Source: Zooshikella ganghwensis DSM 15267
GTDB lineage: Bacteria; Pseudomonadota; Gammaproteobacteria; Pseudomonadales; Zooshikellaceae
Length of the DNA: 64,000 nt
NCBI RefSeq assembly: GCF_000428585.1
Contig: NZ_AUAF01000005.1
Coordinates: forward strand, 30,992 to 94,991
Reading direction: 5' to 3'
The notes beneath the pieces were generated by a model. That model made no database searches. It saw only the letters and a program-made list of their open reading frames with translations, and was not told the origin of the DNA. The position numbers and the translations under genes were made by a program. Numbering within the stretch: position 1 is the stretch's first letter; each line of letters opens with the position of its first letter. Shown here piece by piece: positions 47,291 through 57,142 of this stretch.

Positions 47291-48322
47291 TCATCCTTGA
47301 AGTGAAGCCTGACTCATCACCTGGCTATTCGCAATATTGATAATTTTCTTTGCATAACGCGGGTCAGTCGCATAACCAGCTTTCTGTAACTCGAGCAAAA
47401 ACTGTTCCGGATTTTGTTTTACCGACAGAGCTTGTTTATAACGTGGATTTTGTTGTAGAAAATCAACATAATCCTGCATACTCGCTTCATAGGAGTCATA
47501 AGCACGAAAATCGGCTCGTTCGCGAACGGCAACTCCTTGCCGGAATTCAGTCGTTGCGATATTCGCTTTATCACCTTGCCACCGTTTATGCGCTTTAATT
47601 CCAAATAAATTATGGCTATTACTACCGTCCGCCTGACGAATCATGTGTTTGCCCCATCCGGTTTCCAACGCTGCTTGCGCTAACATAAATCGAGGGTCAA
47701 TCCCTACCGCTGAGGCGACTTTTTCTGCAATAGGATATAACGACTTAATAAAAGTCGCGGGAGAATCAAAAATTTCTGGAATTGATATTGGCTTGGCGGA
47801 TATAGCTGCTTTTTCTACACTTTCTTCTTTCCCTAAAATGCTATTCAGCGCCTGTGAGCCACTCACAACGTCTTCGCTTTTTTGGCTTTTTACAGCGGGA
47901 TTATCTTCGCGTGAAGTATTAGATGGATTAATAATTTCAGCGTTATTTATAGTGTCTAATCGTTTTTCTTCAGGTAGCTCTGATACTGCTTCTGAATCTG
48001 TTTGGGCTTGAAGCAAAGGTTTCATTTGTTTAATGATCTGGTCAGCCAAACCAATACCTTTACTTTGAGCCATTTCAATGGCCAGCTGACTATCCAGCAT
48101 ATCCCTAAAAAATTTTTCCTCTCGACTGTTTAAATAATTACCTTCCGCAATCATATCATTCGCTTTTCGCATATTTTTGAGCATCATGTTTAAAAACAAA
48201 GACTCAAACTGCTTTGCGGCTTCAGTTAATGCCTGGTGAGGGTTTTTATTCGCCTGCGCTTTTATTTTACCAAGGCCATCTAACTGGGTATAAAACTGTG
48301 CCGACGATAGATCTGCTTTCAT
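47291..48322 (-). CDS. flgJ: flagellar rod assembly protein/muramidase FlgJ
   Basis: 343 residues with the N-terminal rod-capping domain (AKQFESLFLNMMLKNMRKAND) and a C-terminal glucosaminidase domain (MLAQAALETGWGKHMI, with the catalytic Glu; SHNLFGIKA), which opens peptidoglycan for the rod. A Ser/Glu-rich linker joins them. AAGGAG lies 8 bases before the ATG at 48322; a GTG one codon earlier is possible. 11 bp after flgI. Confidence 0.94.
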   Translation of the reverse strand: MKADLSSAQFYTQLDGLGKIKAQANKNPHQALTEAAKQFESLFLNMMLKNMRKANDMIAEGNYLNSREEKFFRDMLDSQLAIEMAQSKGIGLADQIIKQMKPLLQAQTDSEAVSELPEEKRLDTINNAEIINPSNTSREDNPAVKSQKSEDVVSGSQALNSILGKEESVEKAAISAKPISIPEIFDSPATFIKSLYPIAEKVASAVGIDPRFMLAQAALETGWGKHMIRQADGSNSHNLFGIKAHKRWQGDKANIATTEFRQGVAVRERADFRAYDSYEASMQDYVDFLQQNPRYKQALSVKQNPEQFLLELQKAGYATDPRYAKKIINIANSQVMSQASLQG

Positions 48323-48336
48323 CACTTAACTCCTTA

Positions 48337-49440
48337 CTAAATGACAACCAGTTCAGCATTTAACGCCCCAGCTTGTTTTAAAGCTTCTAAAATAGCCATC
48401 AGATCACCCGGAGCAGCACCCACTTGATTGACTGCTTGCACAATTTCATCCAGCGTTACCCCTGGAGAAAACAAAAACATTTTATTTTTTTCTTGAGTAA
48501 CATCGATATCACTTTGCGGTACTTGTACTGTGTCTCCAGCACCAAATTCATTAGGTTGACTGACTTCAGTATTTTCAGAAATTGAGACAACTAAATTGCC
48601 ATGAGTCACTGCAGCTGGAGAAACACGTACATTTTTACCAATCACAATCGTGCCAGTACGAGAGTTAATCACGACACGTGCTGGTGCTTCACCAGGTGCA
48701 ATCTCTAAATTTTCTAGAACAGACATATAAGTAACACGCTGGCTACTACGGAGAGGTGCTTGAATTTCAATGGTGCCACCATCTACAGCTTGCGCAATAT
48801 CTGGTCCCAGTACTTGATTAATGGTATCCGTTACCCGCTTCGCGGTAGTAAAATCAAAACGGTTTAAATTCAAGACAATTTTATTACTGTGATTAAAACC
48901 ACTAGGAGCAGCCCGCTCGACCATGGCCCCATTTGGTATACGCCCAACGCTGGGTACATTAATCGTAATTTTCGAGCCATCCAAACCTTCCACCCCCAAA
49001 CCACCCACGACTAAATTACCTTGGGCTATCGCATAAACACGTCCATCCAAACCTTTTAACGGCGTAATTAATAAACTCCCTCCCCTTAAACTTTTCGCAT
49101 TTCCAATGGATGACACGGTAATATCAATAGTTTGACCCGGTTTAGCAAACGGCGGTAATTCACCATGAATCGCTACAGCGGCAATATTTTTTAATTTAGG
49201 ATCAGCGCCTGGCGGTAAATTAATACCAAACTGCTTTAACATACTGTTAAATGACTGAATCGTAAAATTGGTTTGACTGGTTTTATCTCCGGTACCATCA
49301 AGCCCAACCACTAGTCCATATCCAACTAACTGGTTGCTACGAACACCAGAAATTGTTGCAAGATCTTTTAAACGTTCCGCATGACTTAAAATACCTAATG
49401 ATATTAAGCAGCCTAACAGCAGGAATCGAAGCGTTAACAT
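48337..49440 (-). CDS. flgI: flagellar P-ring protein FlgI
   Basis: 367 residues with a Sec signal peptide (cleaved after SHA), [33 protein letters not shown] and the C-terminal [28 protein letters not shown] segment. Forms the periplasmic P ring around the rod. Length normal. Confidence 0.96.
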   Translation of the reverse strand: MLTLRFLLLGCLISLGILSHAERLKDLATISGVRSNQLVGYGLVVGLDGTGDKTSQTNFTIQSFNSMLKQFGINLPPGADPKLKNIAAVAIHGELPPFAKPGQTIDITVSSIGNAKSLRGGSLLITPLKGLDGRVYAIAQGNLVVGGLGVEGLDGSKITINVPSVGRIPNGAMVERAAPSGFNHSNKIVLNLNRFDFTTAKRVTDTINQVLGPDIAQAVDGGTIEIQAPLRSSQRVTYMSVLENLEIAPGEAPARVVINSRTGTIVIGKNVRVSPAAVTHGNLVVSISENTEVSQPNEFGAGDTVQVPQSDIDVTQEKNKMFLFSPGVTLDEIVQAVNQVGAAPGDLMAILEALKQAGALNAELVVI

Positions 49441-49478
49441 AACATACTCCTTATACTGATGCTTTGGTCATTCCTGAT

Positions 49479-50174
49479 TTAAAGAGGGAAAAAGGTACTC
49501 AGTAAAAACCGGACAATCCATCCTGCTTTACTTGCATCAGCCACCTCACCTCGACCACTGTATGTAATACGTGCATCAGCTAACTTTTGAGATGAAACCA
49601 TATTATCTGGAGTGATATCTTCCGGCCGAACTAACCCTGTTATCCGAATATATTCATCACCAGTATTCAATGTTAACCATTTTTCTCCACGGACTTTCAT
49701 AACACCGTTAGGTAGCACTTCTGCCACAGTTACGGTGATAATACCAGAGAGGCTATTACTCTGATTAGTTTCTGCTTCACCATCAAAACTTCGGGTTGAC
49801 GAAATTTGCGTATTTAAACTTAAATCATTGCCAAATAATCCCTTAACGGTTTTCCCCAAAATTGTTGGGTCCGCAATTGTGGAATTACTGTTTTTATCAA
49901 TTTCAGTGTCAGCTTCTTTTTTGGCTTTAGTCTGTTCATCAAGCCTAACCGTTAAGATGTCACCTACTCTATGTGCTCGACGGTCTTCGTATAAACTTAT
50001 GGCAAAGTTTTCTTGATAAATAGCACCATTGGTAAACTCTGTTGGTACTGGTGTGGGTGGATATACCGGCGCATAAGCCGGGTCATTAGGCTCTGCCGGT
50101 AATGATACACAGCCCGATAAAAAACTATAAACAAAAAAAACCGGGGTTATCAGGCCTAATCGTAATACATTCAT
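49479..50174 (-). CDS. flgH: flagellar L-ring lipoprotein FlgH
   Basis: 231 residues, lipobox LSGC, then ISLYEDRRAHRVGDILTVRL and ITGLVRPEDITPDNMVSSQK, both diagnostic of FlgH. Forms the outer-membrane L ring. 38 bp before flgI. Confidence 0.96.
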   Translation of the reverse strand: MNVLRLGLITPVFFVYSFLSGCVSLPAEPNDPAYAPVYPPTPVPTEFTNGAIYQENFAISLYEDRRAHRVGDILTVRLDEQTKAKKEADTEIDKNSNSTIADPTILGKTVKGLFGNDLSLNTQISSTRSFDGEAETNQSNSLSGIITVTVAEVLPNGVMKVRGEKWLTLNTGDEYIRITGLVRPEDITPDNMVSSQKLADARITYSGRGEVADASKAGWIVRFLLSTFFPL

Positions 50175-50194
50175 GACCTTACACCTCTTGCTGT

Positions 50195-50980
50195 CTATAA
50201 ATTCTGCGTCACAAATTGCAGCATTTGGTCTGCAGTGGAAATCACCTTAGAATTCATTTCATAAGCACGTTGGGTGGTTATCATATTTACCATTTCTTCC
50301 ACAATACTCACATTAGAGCTTTCCAACGTGTGCTGTTTTATAAATCCCAGGCCATCTTCACCAGCATTACCTTCAACAGGATCACCACTGGCGCCCGTGG
50401 CTAAAAATAAATTTCCTCCAATAGCTTGAAGCCCTGGAGGATTAATAAAATCCACTAACGTAATTTGTCCTTGTTGTTGAGGGTCTGCTTGTCCTGCAAT
50501 TGTTACACTGACAGTGCCATCCTCGCCAATCGTAATAGACGTTGCATCCTGAGGAACATTAATTGCAGGCTCTAAGGGTAAACCATTACCATTGACCACA
50601 TCACCGTCGGCATTTAAATGAAACTCTCCATTACGGGTGTAAGAAATAGTGCCATCCGGCAATAATATTTGAAAAAAACCCCGACCATTAATGGCAACAT
50701 CTAACGGCTGTTCTGTTGTTTGGAAACCCGTTGTAGTAAAGACTTTTTGTGTACTGTGCACACGCACCCCTGTGCCCAACTGTAAACCAGAAGGTAATAC
50801 ATTATCTTGTGTTGCTTGCCCGCCGGGCTGACGTTTTATTTGATAAAATAAATCTTCAAATTCAGCACGATCACGTTTAAAACCAACAGTAGCAACATTT
50901 GCTAAATTATTGGCGATAACGGTTAGCTGGTGATCTTGGGCACTCATCCCCGTTTTTCCAACCCATAACCCTGGATGCAT
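50195..50980 (-). CDS. flgG: flagellar distal rod protein FlgG
   Basis: 261 residues. MHPGLWVGKTGMSAQDHQL, NNLANVATVGFKRDRAEF and the C-terminal EEMVNMITTQRAYEMNSKVI are typical. The ATG at 50980 is chosen because GGAGG lies directly upstream; an earlier GTG would overlap that site. 20 bp before flgH. Confidence 0.96.
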   Translation of the reverse strand: MHPGLWVGKTGMSAQDHQLTVIANNLANVATVGFKRDRAEFEDLFYQIKRQPGGQATQDNVLPSGLQLGTGVRVHSTQKVFTTTGFQTTEQPLDVAINGRGFFQILLPDGTISYTRNGEFHLNADGDVVNGNGLPLEPAINVPQDATSITIGEDGTVSVTIAGQADPQQQGQITLVDFINPPGLQAIGGNLFLATGASGDPVEGNAGEDGLGFIKQHTLESSNVSIVEEMVNMITTQRAYEMNSKVISTADQMLQFVTQNL

Positions 50981-51022
50981 AACAACCTCCACACTCGATA
51001 AATTACAACAGCGCTAATTTTT

Positions 51023-51763
51023 TTAATTAATGCGTAATACACTTTCCATCGATTCACTGTTTTCCTCTAACGAACGCATCATTTTAACGTTGACTTCATA
51101 CTGACGAGTTAATGCCAGCAAGCTGATCATTTCTGCTACTCCATTAACATTGCTACCTTCAAGAAAGCCCGGCACTAACCGTACATTAGCATCTGCAGGC
51201 GCAACCTCATTTTCCTTAAACTTAAAAAGACCATCAGTGCCTTTGATTAGTTGGGTAACATCAGGATTGACCAACTTAATTCGGTTGACTTCAGCAAGCT
51301 CATTAGGGAGCTGTCCTACTGGACGGATACTAATCGTACCATCCAACCCCAACTCGATTTTTTCAAATTCTGGTATGACAATGGGTCCGTTTTCCCCTAG
51401 TACAGGCAACCCTGACCCTGTAAATAATTCACCGTTAGTACCTATGGTCAAATTCCCGGCACGGGTATAACGCTCTTCGCCATCAGCCCCTTGCACAGCA
51501 ATCCAGCCATCGCCACCAATAGCCACATCCAGATCATTACCTGTTTCCATCAATGGTCCCTGGTCAAATGATTGACCAGGGCTTTCAGTCATGGCATAAG
51601 CTCGACTTGGGTAAAACTCACCAAACACAGGCATAGAGCGCGCCTGCTCAAAATCTCTGCGAAAACCTGTTGTCGTAATATTGGCGAGGTTATTAGCATG
51701 TATCCGTTGACCAAGCATATTTTGTACTGCTCCAGTCATGGATACATAAAGGGCTTTATCCAT
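51023..51763 (-). CDS. flgF: flagellar proximal rod protein FlgF
   Basis: 246 residues. MDKALYVSMTGAVQNMLGQ and the C-terminal EMISLLALTRQYEVNVKMM identify FlgF. GGGAGGAG directly before the ATG at 51763 fixes the start; an upstream TTG frame reads through that site. A sigma-54 promoter lies 53 bp upstream. Confidence 0.95.
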   Translation of the reverse strand: MDKALYVSMTGAVQNMLGQRIHANNLANITTTGFRRDFEQARSMPVFGEFYPSRAYAMTESPGQSFDQGPLMETGNDLDVAIGGDGWIAVQGADGEERYTRAGNLTIGTNGELFTGSGLPVLGENGPIVIPEFEKIELGLDGTISIRPVGQLPNELAEVNRIKLVNPDVTQLIKGTDGLFKFKENEVAPADANVRLVPGFLEGSNVNGVAEMISLLALTRQYEVNVKMMRSLEENSESMESVLRIN

Positions 51764-51815
51764 TGGCTCCTCCCGCGGCAACTTGCTTCACTTTAATTCA
51801 TATATATCGATTACC

Positions 51816-51831
51816 TGCAAGGGACATGCCT
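51816..51831 (-). promoter_or_regulatory. sigma-54 promoter upstream of flgF
   Basis: Minus strand AGGCATG-TCCC-TTGCA matches the RpoN consensus TGGCACG-N4-TTGCA, with GG and GC 12 bases apart. It sits in the 220-bp gap before flgF and probably drives flgFGHIJKL. Confidence 0.8.
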
Positions 51832-51983
51832 AGCTTCTAACAACTAATGATAGAAAGGGGAAAGGGTTAAACGGACAAATTAAATCCTGTAAAGCAGGAC
51901 AGATGAGGCAAAACCATGCCTCATCCTTGCTTGCAAAAGAGCCTTAAAAAGCAGCGTTAGATACACTCTGCTTAAAGGCTGAA

Positions 51984-53981
51984 TTAGCGGAGGTTGATAA
52001 TAGTTTGTGTAATAGCATCTTCTGTTTCAATGGTTTTCGCATTAGCTTGATAGTTTCGTTGAGCAATAATTAAGTTCACCAGCTGTTCAGCAATATCAAC
52101 ATTTGCTTCTTCCAAAGTACCAGAACGAATCCCTCCAAACACACCAGCTTGTGGCGAGCCTATGACCGGCTCCCCCGAAGCAAAAGACTGTGCCCATGAG
52201 GTATTACCAATTGGCGTAAGACCTTGATTATTGGCAAAGTTAGCTAGCGCAACCTGACCCAACAATGATGTTTGTCCATTACTGTATCGGGCAAATACTA
52301 TCCCCTCATCATCGACATCCAGCTCAGTAATATTGCCTACCGCAAAACCATTTTGAGTTAGACTGTCTACCGCAAAGGCATTACCAAACTGAGTGGAGTT
52401 TTCAATATCAATCACAAAGTTGGAACTGGTCGGAGGATCAGGTAACGGCAAGACATCACCACCTGCTGAGGTATTTATCGGTCCTAACGCTGTAATTGGA
52501 TTACCGTCTGCATCAAGGGGAGTCCAGTTTGTAATCACAATACTGGGTGGCGGATCAATTAAGTTACCTTCTCGGTCAAACTGGACAGAATACCTAGCAC
52601 GGGTTGCTGCCCCCCCTGGCACCACAGGGTCACCCACATCCTGACCATCCACTTGCACATACAGGCTCCACTCTGACACATTAGGGTTGACGGTACTGGC
52701 ACGCTCTTTTACATAATAAAGTGTCGCGTTATGTGAATTACCCAGGCTATCAAACACCTCTACTTGTGTTGCATGGTTGTATGTGTCCGGATCAATGGGA
52801 TCAAAAGAGTTTTCTATAAATGGCACATAAGCCAATGGAAAGTTGAAAATATTAGAAGCTGTTGCAGGTGCTGTTGGGGTCACTAGCTGAAAACTTTCTT
52901 CAACCTGAAAATCAACTTCCCCTCCTACTGTAGCTGCTCCACCATCTGCTACGACCACAGCTGCACCTGCATTAGTAAAGGTTGTTCCTGTAGCACCTTG
53001 TACCGAGACATTAGTTCCGGTACTACTAATTGCAACAGAAATATCATCACCTAAATTATTAAAGACCCTGATTTCACTAGGAGCAACAAATGAAGCACTA
53101 ATATCTGTCAAGTTAGCAATAGCAGTTGCAAGCTCACTGGCATCATTCACACTGGCCAGACTTACCGCCTGACCATTAATCGTAATGGAAGCCCCCGCTG
53201 GTGCTGCACCTCCATAGGGTAAAGTGCTTACGTCAATTTTTACTCTGGTACTGGCACTGGCAGTAATAACTTGAGATAAGTTGCTTAACTCTGCTGCAAT
53301 TGCTCGAGCAGACCGATTAGCAGCAGAAGGAATAGCGACTGTCGATATAGTGGTAGCTGGTGTTGTCGATATATCCTGAATATCCAAAGAACCGGCAGTA
53401 TAGCCATTGGCCGTACCTGCTTGAGCATTGCCAATAATGGCCCCATTGGCAGCACTGGTGCTTCCTCTTCGCTCCAAAACAGCCTCGCGCGAATCGACAT
53501 TAAAACTAATATCAATATTACTGGTCTGCCTTGGGTCCTGAAATTGATCCCCTACTTGCAGGTCCGATAAAATACCTGGAATAATATTGCCTTGCCTATC
53601 TGCCGCAAAACCTTGCAAAAATGCTCCGCGATTATTAATCAGGTTACCGTTTTTATCGATGCCAATAATGCCCTGGCGTGTATAGGTTTGCCCGGTATTA
53701 TCCCGCATAATAAAAAAACCAGTGCCATCAATGGCTAAATCCAGGTTTCTTTCCGTCGGCTTAATATTACCCTGATTAAACTGTTGAGCAATAGTTTGCA
53801 CTAACACACCATTACCAGGAGAGCGACTACTTCCGCCTAATATTTCACGTGCATAAACATCATGAAATTCAGCGCGTGAAGCTTTAAAGCCGATTGTTGC
53901 AGAATTCGCAATGTTATTACCAATTACATCCAGATCAGTGGAAGCGGCTTTAAGCCCACTTAAGCCAGTATTAAACGCCAT
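51984..53981 (-). CDS. flgE: flagellar hook protein FlgE
   Basis: 665 residues; N-terminal GLSGLKAASTDLDVIGNNIA and C-terminal EEANVDIAEQLVNLIIAQRN with the family start. E. coli FlgE has 402 residues; the additional ~260 lie in a Ser/Thr/Ala-rich central region (about residues 180-400). Builds the hook. Confidence 0.95.
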   Translation of the reverse strand: MAFNTGLSGLKAASTDLDVIGNNIANSATIGFKASRAEFHDVYAREILGGSSRSPGNGVLVQTIAQQFNQGNIKPTERNLDLAIDGTGFFIMRDNTGQTYTRQGIIGIDKNGNLINNRGAFLQGFAADRQGNIIPGILSDLQVGDQFQDPRQTSNIDISFNVDSREAVLERRGSTSAANGAIIGNAQAGTANGYTAGSLDIQDISTTPATTISTVAIPSAANRSARAIAAELSNLSQVITASASTRVKIDVSTLPYGGAAPAGASITINGQAVSLASVNDASELATAIANLTDISASFVAPSEIRVFNNLGDDISVAISSTGTNVSVQGATGTTFTNAGAAVVVADGGAATVGGEVDFQVEESFQLVTPTAPATASNIFNFPLAYVPFIENSFDPIDPDTYNHATQVEVFDSLGNSHNATLYYVKERASTVNPNVSEWSLYVQVDGQDVGDPVVPGGAATRARYSVQFDREGNLIDPPPSIVITNWTPLDADGNPITALGPINTSAGGDVLPLPDPPTSSNFVIDIENSTQFGNAFAVDSLTQNGFAVGNITELDVDDEGIVFARYSNGQTSLLGQVALANFANNQGLTPIGNTSWAQSFASGEPVIGSPQAGVFGGIRSGTLEEANVDIAEQLVNLIIAQRNYQANAKTIETEDAITQTIINLR

Positions 53982-54281
53982 ATTGCGCTCCTTTATTCAT
54001 TAATTCCGTCAAGGATGCATAATGAATCTTGCAAGAAACATTAATTTTTTATGCGTCATGTTATGCGCACTCTCCCTAGCGCTAATCCTAACGGGTTAGC
54101 AAAGCTGCTCCAATTTTCTTCCCAGCAATTGGCAACCTTTTAAAAAACACCGACTAAAAAGGATAACAACTCATTTATTTTTTATTTAATTAGATATTTT
54201 TCGCACGATTTTTTATTGTCATAAAAAATCACCACTCCAAAATAAATAACGAATAATATAACCAATAAGCTTTCGTCATAT
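53982..54281. other. flgD-flgE spacer
   Basis: 300 bp, AT-rich. GCGCTC-type weak hairpins and a run TTTTTTATTGTCATAAAAAA at about 54210; no gene. A possible -24/-12 element is spaced by 11 rather than 12 and was not accepted. Confidence 0.4.
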
Positions 54282-54965
54282 TTAAAGTATCCGCTTAACA
54301 TCACTTAACTTAACCGAGCCAACACCCGCTAAATTCAATGTTAAATCATTAAATGTACCCAGGGTTACGCTATCCACATTCGTACTCATCATTGTTGATA
54401 ACGCAATTCCTTGATTATCTAACACGCCAGATGCTCTAAAGCTGTACACTCCAGATGGCATAGCCTGACCATTACTGTCTTTGCCATCCCATGTAAAATC
54501 CACTGCACCTGCCGGCTGTAAGCCTAAATCGACCTGTCTGACTAACACACCCGAGCTATTAAAAACATCGACTCTCACAGGACTTGAGGCAGGTAAATCA
54601 ACAACACCTTGTACATCACTCCCAGCATTTAGTTGTGTGCGAGATGTCTGAACCAAAACAGAACGACCTACTAACGCGGACGCTTGTAATGCCTGGCTGG
54701 AAGTGAACGCTGAAGACATATTGGTCACAGTTTGATTTAAATTAGTAATCCCTTCCACTGTACTAAACTGCGCCAGCTGAGCGATAAAATCTTCATTTTT
54801 TTGCGGGTTTAATGGATCCTGATTTTTTAACTGTTCAATCATTAATGTTAAAAATTGATCCTGACCCAGCTCCTTATTGCCTTTAGCCGATGAAGGATTC
54901 TCTAGTGTATATTTATCAACAACAGCGTTAGCTGTCGTATTTTGGGTCTGATTAATTGTACTCAT
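54282..54965 (-). CDS. flgD: flagellar hook scaffold protein FlgD
   Basis: 227 residues. KELGQDQFLTLMIEQLKNQDPLNP is the FlgD signature, followed by LAQFSTVEGITNLNQTV and a FlgD Ig/TUDOR part (FTWDGKDSNGQAMPSGVYSF). Caps the growing hook. 48 bp after flgC. Confidence 0.95.
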   Translation of the reverse strand: MSTINQTQNTTANAVVDKYTLENPSSAKGNKELGQDQFLTLMIEQLKNQDPLNPQKNEDFIAQLAQFSTVEGITNLNQTVTNMSSAFTSSQALQASALVGRSVLVQTSRTQLNAGSDVQGVVDLPASSPVRVDVFNSSGVLVRQVDLGLQPAGAVDFTWDGKDSNGQAMPSGVYSFRASGVLDNQGIALSTMMSTNVDSVTLGTFNDLTLNLAGVGSVKLSDVKRIL

Positions 54966-55013
54966 GAGAGCACCTCGCTCACCTTAGTGCTAACCACAAA
55001 ACGATCAGCCATA

Positions 55014-55475
55014 TTACTGACCTAACGTCAGAACCTTTTGCAACATCGTTTTCGCTGTATTCATAATTTCAACATTGACTTGAAATGAACGGGACGCTGA
55101 AATCATATCTGTCATTTCTTCAACCACATTAATGTTTGGATAGTACACATACCCCTTTTCATCGGCCTTAGGATGATCAGGTTCATAACGTGCCTGAGGC
55201 GTTGCCTTACTCTCAACAATCGCTTGCACCATCACACCTCGTCCCTGCTGCTGGTACAACGTATTTTCATCATCAAAGACAGAGCCTTGCCAAAATGGAT
55301 CTTCATTAACGCGTGTTTGCATGATTTTAAAAAATGGTTTGCGTCCTTGATACACTTCATTAATACTACTGCTGGCTGTTTCTGCATTGGCAACATTACT
55401 GGCAATGGTATTTAAACGCACAGACTGAGCCGACATACCACTTCCGGAAATATTGAATATATTGGTTAAAGACAT
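55014..55475 (-). CDS. flgC: flagellar rod protein FlgC
   Basis: 153 residues. FNISGSGMSAQSVRLNTIAS and YYPNINVVEEMTDMISASRS are typical. 2 bp after flgB. Length as expected. Confidence 0.96.
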   Translation of the reverse strand: MSLTNIFNISGSGMSAQSVRLNTIASNVANAETASSSINEVYQGRKPFFKIMQTRVNEDPFWQGSVFDDENTLYQQQGRGVMVQAIVESKATPQARYEPDHPKADEKGYVYYPNINVVEEMTDMISASRSFQVNVEIMNTAKTMLQKVLTLGQ

Positions 55476-55477
55476 AA

Positions 55478-55888
55478 CTAGTTACCCTTAATTGCTGTTT
55501 TTAATGATTTAAAGCTACCATTTAAAAACTCAAAACCGGCCTGAAAATCCATTGCATTACGGGCAAATAGCGAGTGTTCTTGTTGAGTATCCACTGTATT
55601 ACCATCTATCGCAGGTTGAATTGGCGTTCGAAAAAGTACTTCAGGTCCACTATATTCTGTAGGTACTGTTTGTAAGTGATGCTCGTTTGTCGTATTAAGC
55701 GGCAATTGATTGCCACTGGGTGAACCATCGACAGCTTGTTTAAGAGCTTGCTTAAAGTCTATATCTCTGGCTTTAAAACCTGGGGTATCTGCATTGGCAA
55801 AATTATTAGCGATGATTTCTGCTCTTGCTGCACGAATTTGTAGCGCATAAGGGTGCACACCTAATGCATTATCAAAACTGATAGCCAT
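55478..55888 (-). CDS. flgB: flagellar rod protein FlgB
   Basis: 136 residues. MAISFDNALGVHPYALQIRA and FANADTPGFKARDIDFKQAL are diagnostic. I chose the ATG at 55888, which has GGGAG seven or so bases before it; the longer frame starting at 55948 would run through the sigma-54 promoter and has no homologous N-terminus. Confidence 0.95.
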   Translation of the reverse strand: MAISFDNALGVHPYALQIRAARAEIIANNFANADTPGFKARDIDFKQALKQAVDGSPSGNQLPLNTTNEHHLQTVPTEYSGPEVLFRTPIQPAIDGNTVDTQQEHSLFARNAMDFQAGFEFLNGSFKSLKTAIKGN

Positions 55889-55936
55889 AAATACTCCCTT
55901 GCCAAACAAACCGAGTAATTTTCTACTTGGTCTAAA

Positions 55937-55952
55937 CGCAAAGCCCATGCCA
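55937..55952 (-). promoter_or_regulatory. sigma-54 promoter upstream of flgB
   Basis: Minus strand TGGCATG-GGCT-TTGCG matches TGGCACG-N4-TTGCA closely with the correct -24/-12 spacing, 49 bp before the flgB start. Expected to drive flgBCDE under FleQ/RpoN. Confidence 0.85.
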
Positions 55953-56048
55953 CTAATTTTTTTCTTTGATTATCAGACAGTTAATCTCTATCTGTCACAC
56001 TGTAACCAGGCAAACGGCAACTCATTTCCTTCGATTCAAGACGAAGCG

Positions 56049-57110
56049 TTACCGCTTAAAAGGCTCTGGTTTATTCGAGGAAGGTTTTATTGAGGAAGTT
56101 GGTTTTGTGGTAGAGGTAGTCATTGTTCGAGTTCGTGTTGTTGTCGGATCTTTAACCGAAGCTGTTGCTCTTGTGGTAGACCGTTTGGCCTCAGAAGAGG
56201 AGGACTGTATGCGGCTTGTGGTTTTTTCAGCACGCGCAAATACATCTGTTTTATCAGATTTTGCCATGTACATTATACCTGGCCGGCACTGTACCATTTC
56301 ATATAAATCAGACAAGCCATTTAAAGCTTCAGACGCCCCCAAAAATAGAAAGCCTCCAGGCTTTAATGTCTTATAAATTCGGCTTAAAATATCCAGCTTT
56401 AGCTCAGCAGAAAAGTAAATCAATACGTTCCGGCAAAAGACAATGTCAAAGCGGCCTAAACTTGTATAACTTTCTTGCAGATTAATAATACGAAACTCAA
56501 CACGCTCTTTTATATGGGGTTTAACTACCCAACGCTTTCCTTGTAATGCGGTAAAGTAACGATTCAGACGCTCATCAGACAACCCTCGACCCAATGCAAG
56601 AGAGTCATATTCTCCAGCCATCGCTTCAGCCATGACTTTACTTGATAAGTCAGTTGCGACAATTTTTACATCGCCTTTTAACATACCTAAATTATTACGC
56701 TCAAACTCATCAATGGCCATTGCTATTGAATAAGGTTCTTGTCCTGTAGAACAAGCGGCTGACCAAATACGAATATTCTGTTGACGTCGCTCCTTGACAA
56801 GTTCAGGCAATATTCTGTTTTTTAACACATCATAAGGGTAATTATCCCGAAACCATAATGTCTCATTGGTGGTCATCGCATCAATAACTTTGCCACGCAA
56901 ATCGCCTCGAGGATTTTTTTCAATCTGCGAAACCAACTCTGTGAGAGAGTTGATATTATTTTCCGCTAAAATTTTTCTTAAACGACTTTTTACTAAATAT
57001 TCTTTATTTTTACCTAAAACAATGCCACTACTTTTTTCCAAAAAAAGACTAAACACTTCGAAATCATTCGTAGGGACCGTTCGCTTCGGTTGAGAACCAA
57101 ATTCAGCCAC
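56049..57110 (-). CDS. cheR: chemotaxis protein methyltransferase CheR with long basic tail
   Basis: 353 residues; CheR usually has about 275. N-terminal helical domain, then the SAM-binding domain: IRIWSAACSTGQEPYSIAMA, IVATDLSSKVMAEA, FDIVFCRNVLIYFS, LGASEALNGLSDLYE. It methylates glutamates of chemoreceptors. After residue ~290 comes a Thr/Ser/Lys/Arg-rich disordered tail (TTSRIQSSSSEAKRSTTRAT and more). 32 bp after cheV. Confidence 0.93.
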   Translation of the reverse strand: MAEFGSQPKRTVPTNDFEVFSLFLEKSSGIVLGKNKEYLVKSRLRKILAENNINSLTELVSQIEKNPRGDLRGKVIDAMTTNETLWFRDNYPYDVLKNRILPELVKERRQQNIRIWSAACSTGQEPYSIAMAIDEFERNNLGMLKGDVKIVATDLSSKVMAEAMAGEYDSLALGRGLSDERLNRYFTALQGKRWVVKPHIKERVEFRIINLQESYTSLGRFDIVFCRNVLIYFSAELKLDILSRIYKTLKPGGFLFLGASEALNGLSDLYEMVQCRPGIMYMAKSDKTDVFARAEKTTSRIQSSSSEAKRSTTRATASVKDPTTTRTRTMTTSTTKPTSSIKPSSNKPEPFKR

Positions 57111-57142
57111 AGAAATTACCCCATTTCGATGCTAACCTGTAA

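Noticed and set aside
54110..54130. Possible -24/-12 promoter before flgE
   Set aside because: GG and GC elements are 11 bases apart, not 12, and the flanking bases differ from consensus.
56216..56485. Plus-strand frame opposite cheR
   Set aside because: Antisense shadow of a well-supported gene.
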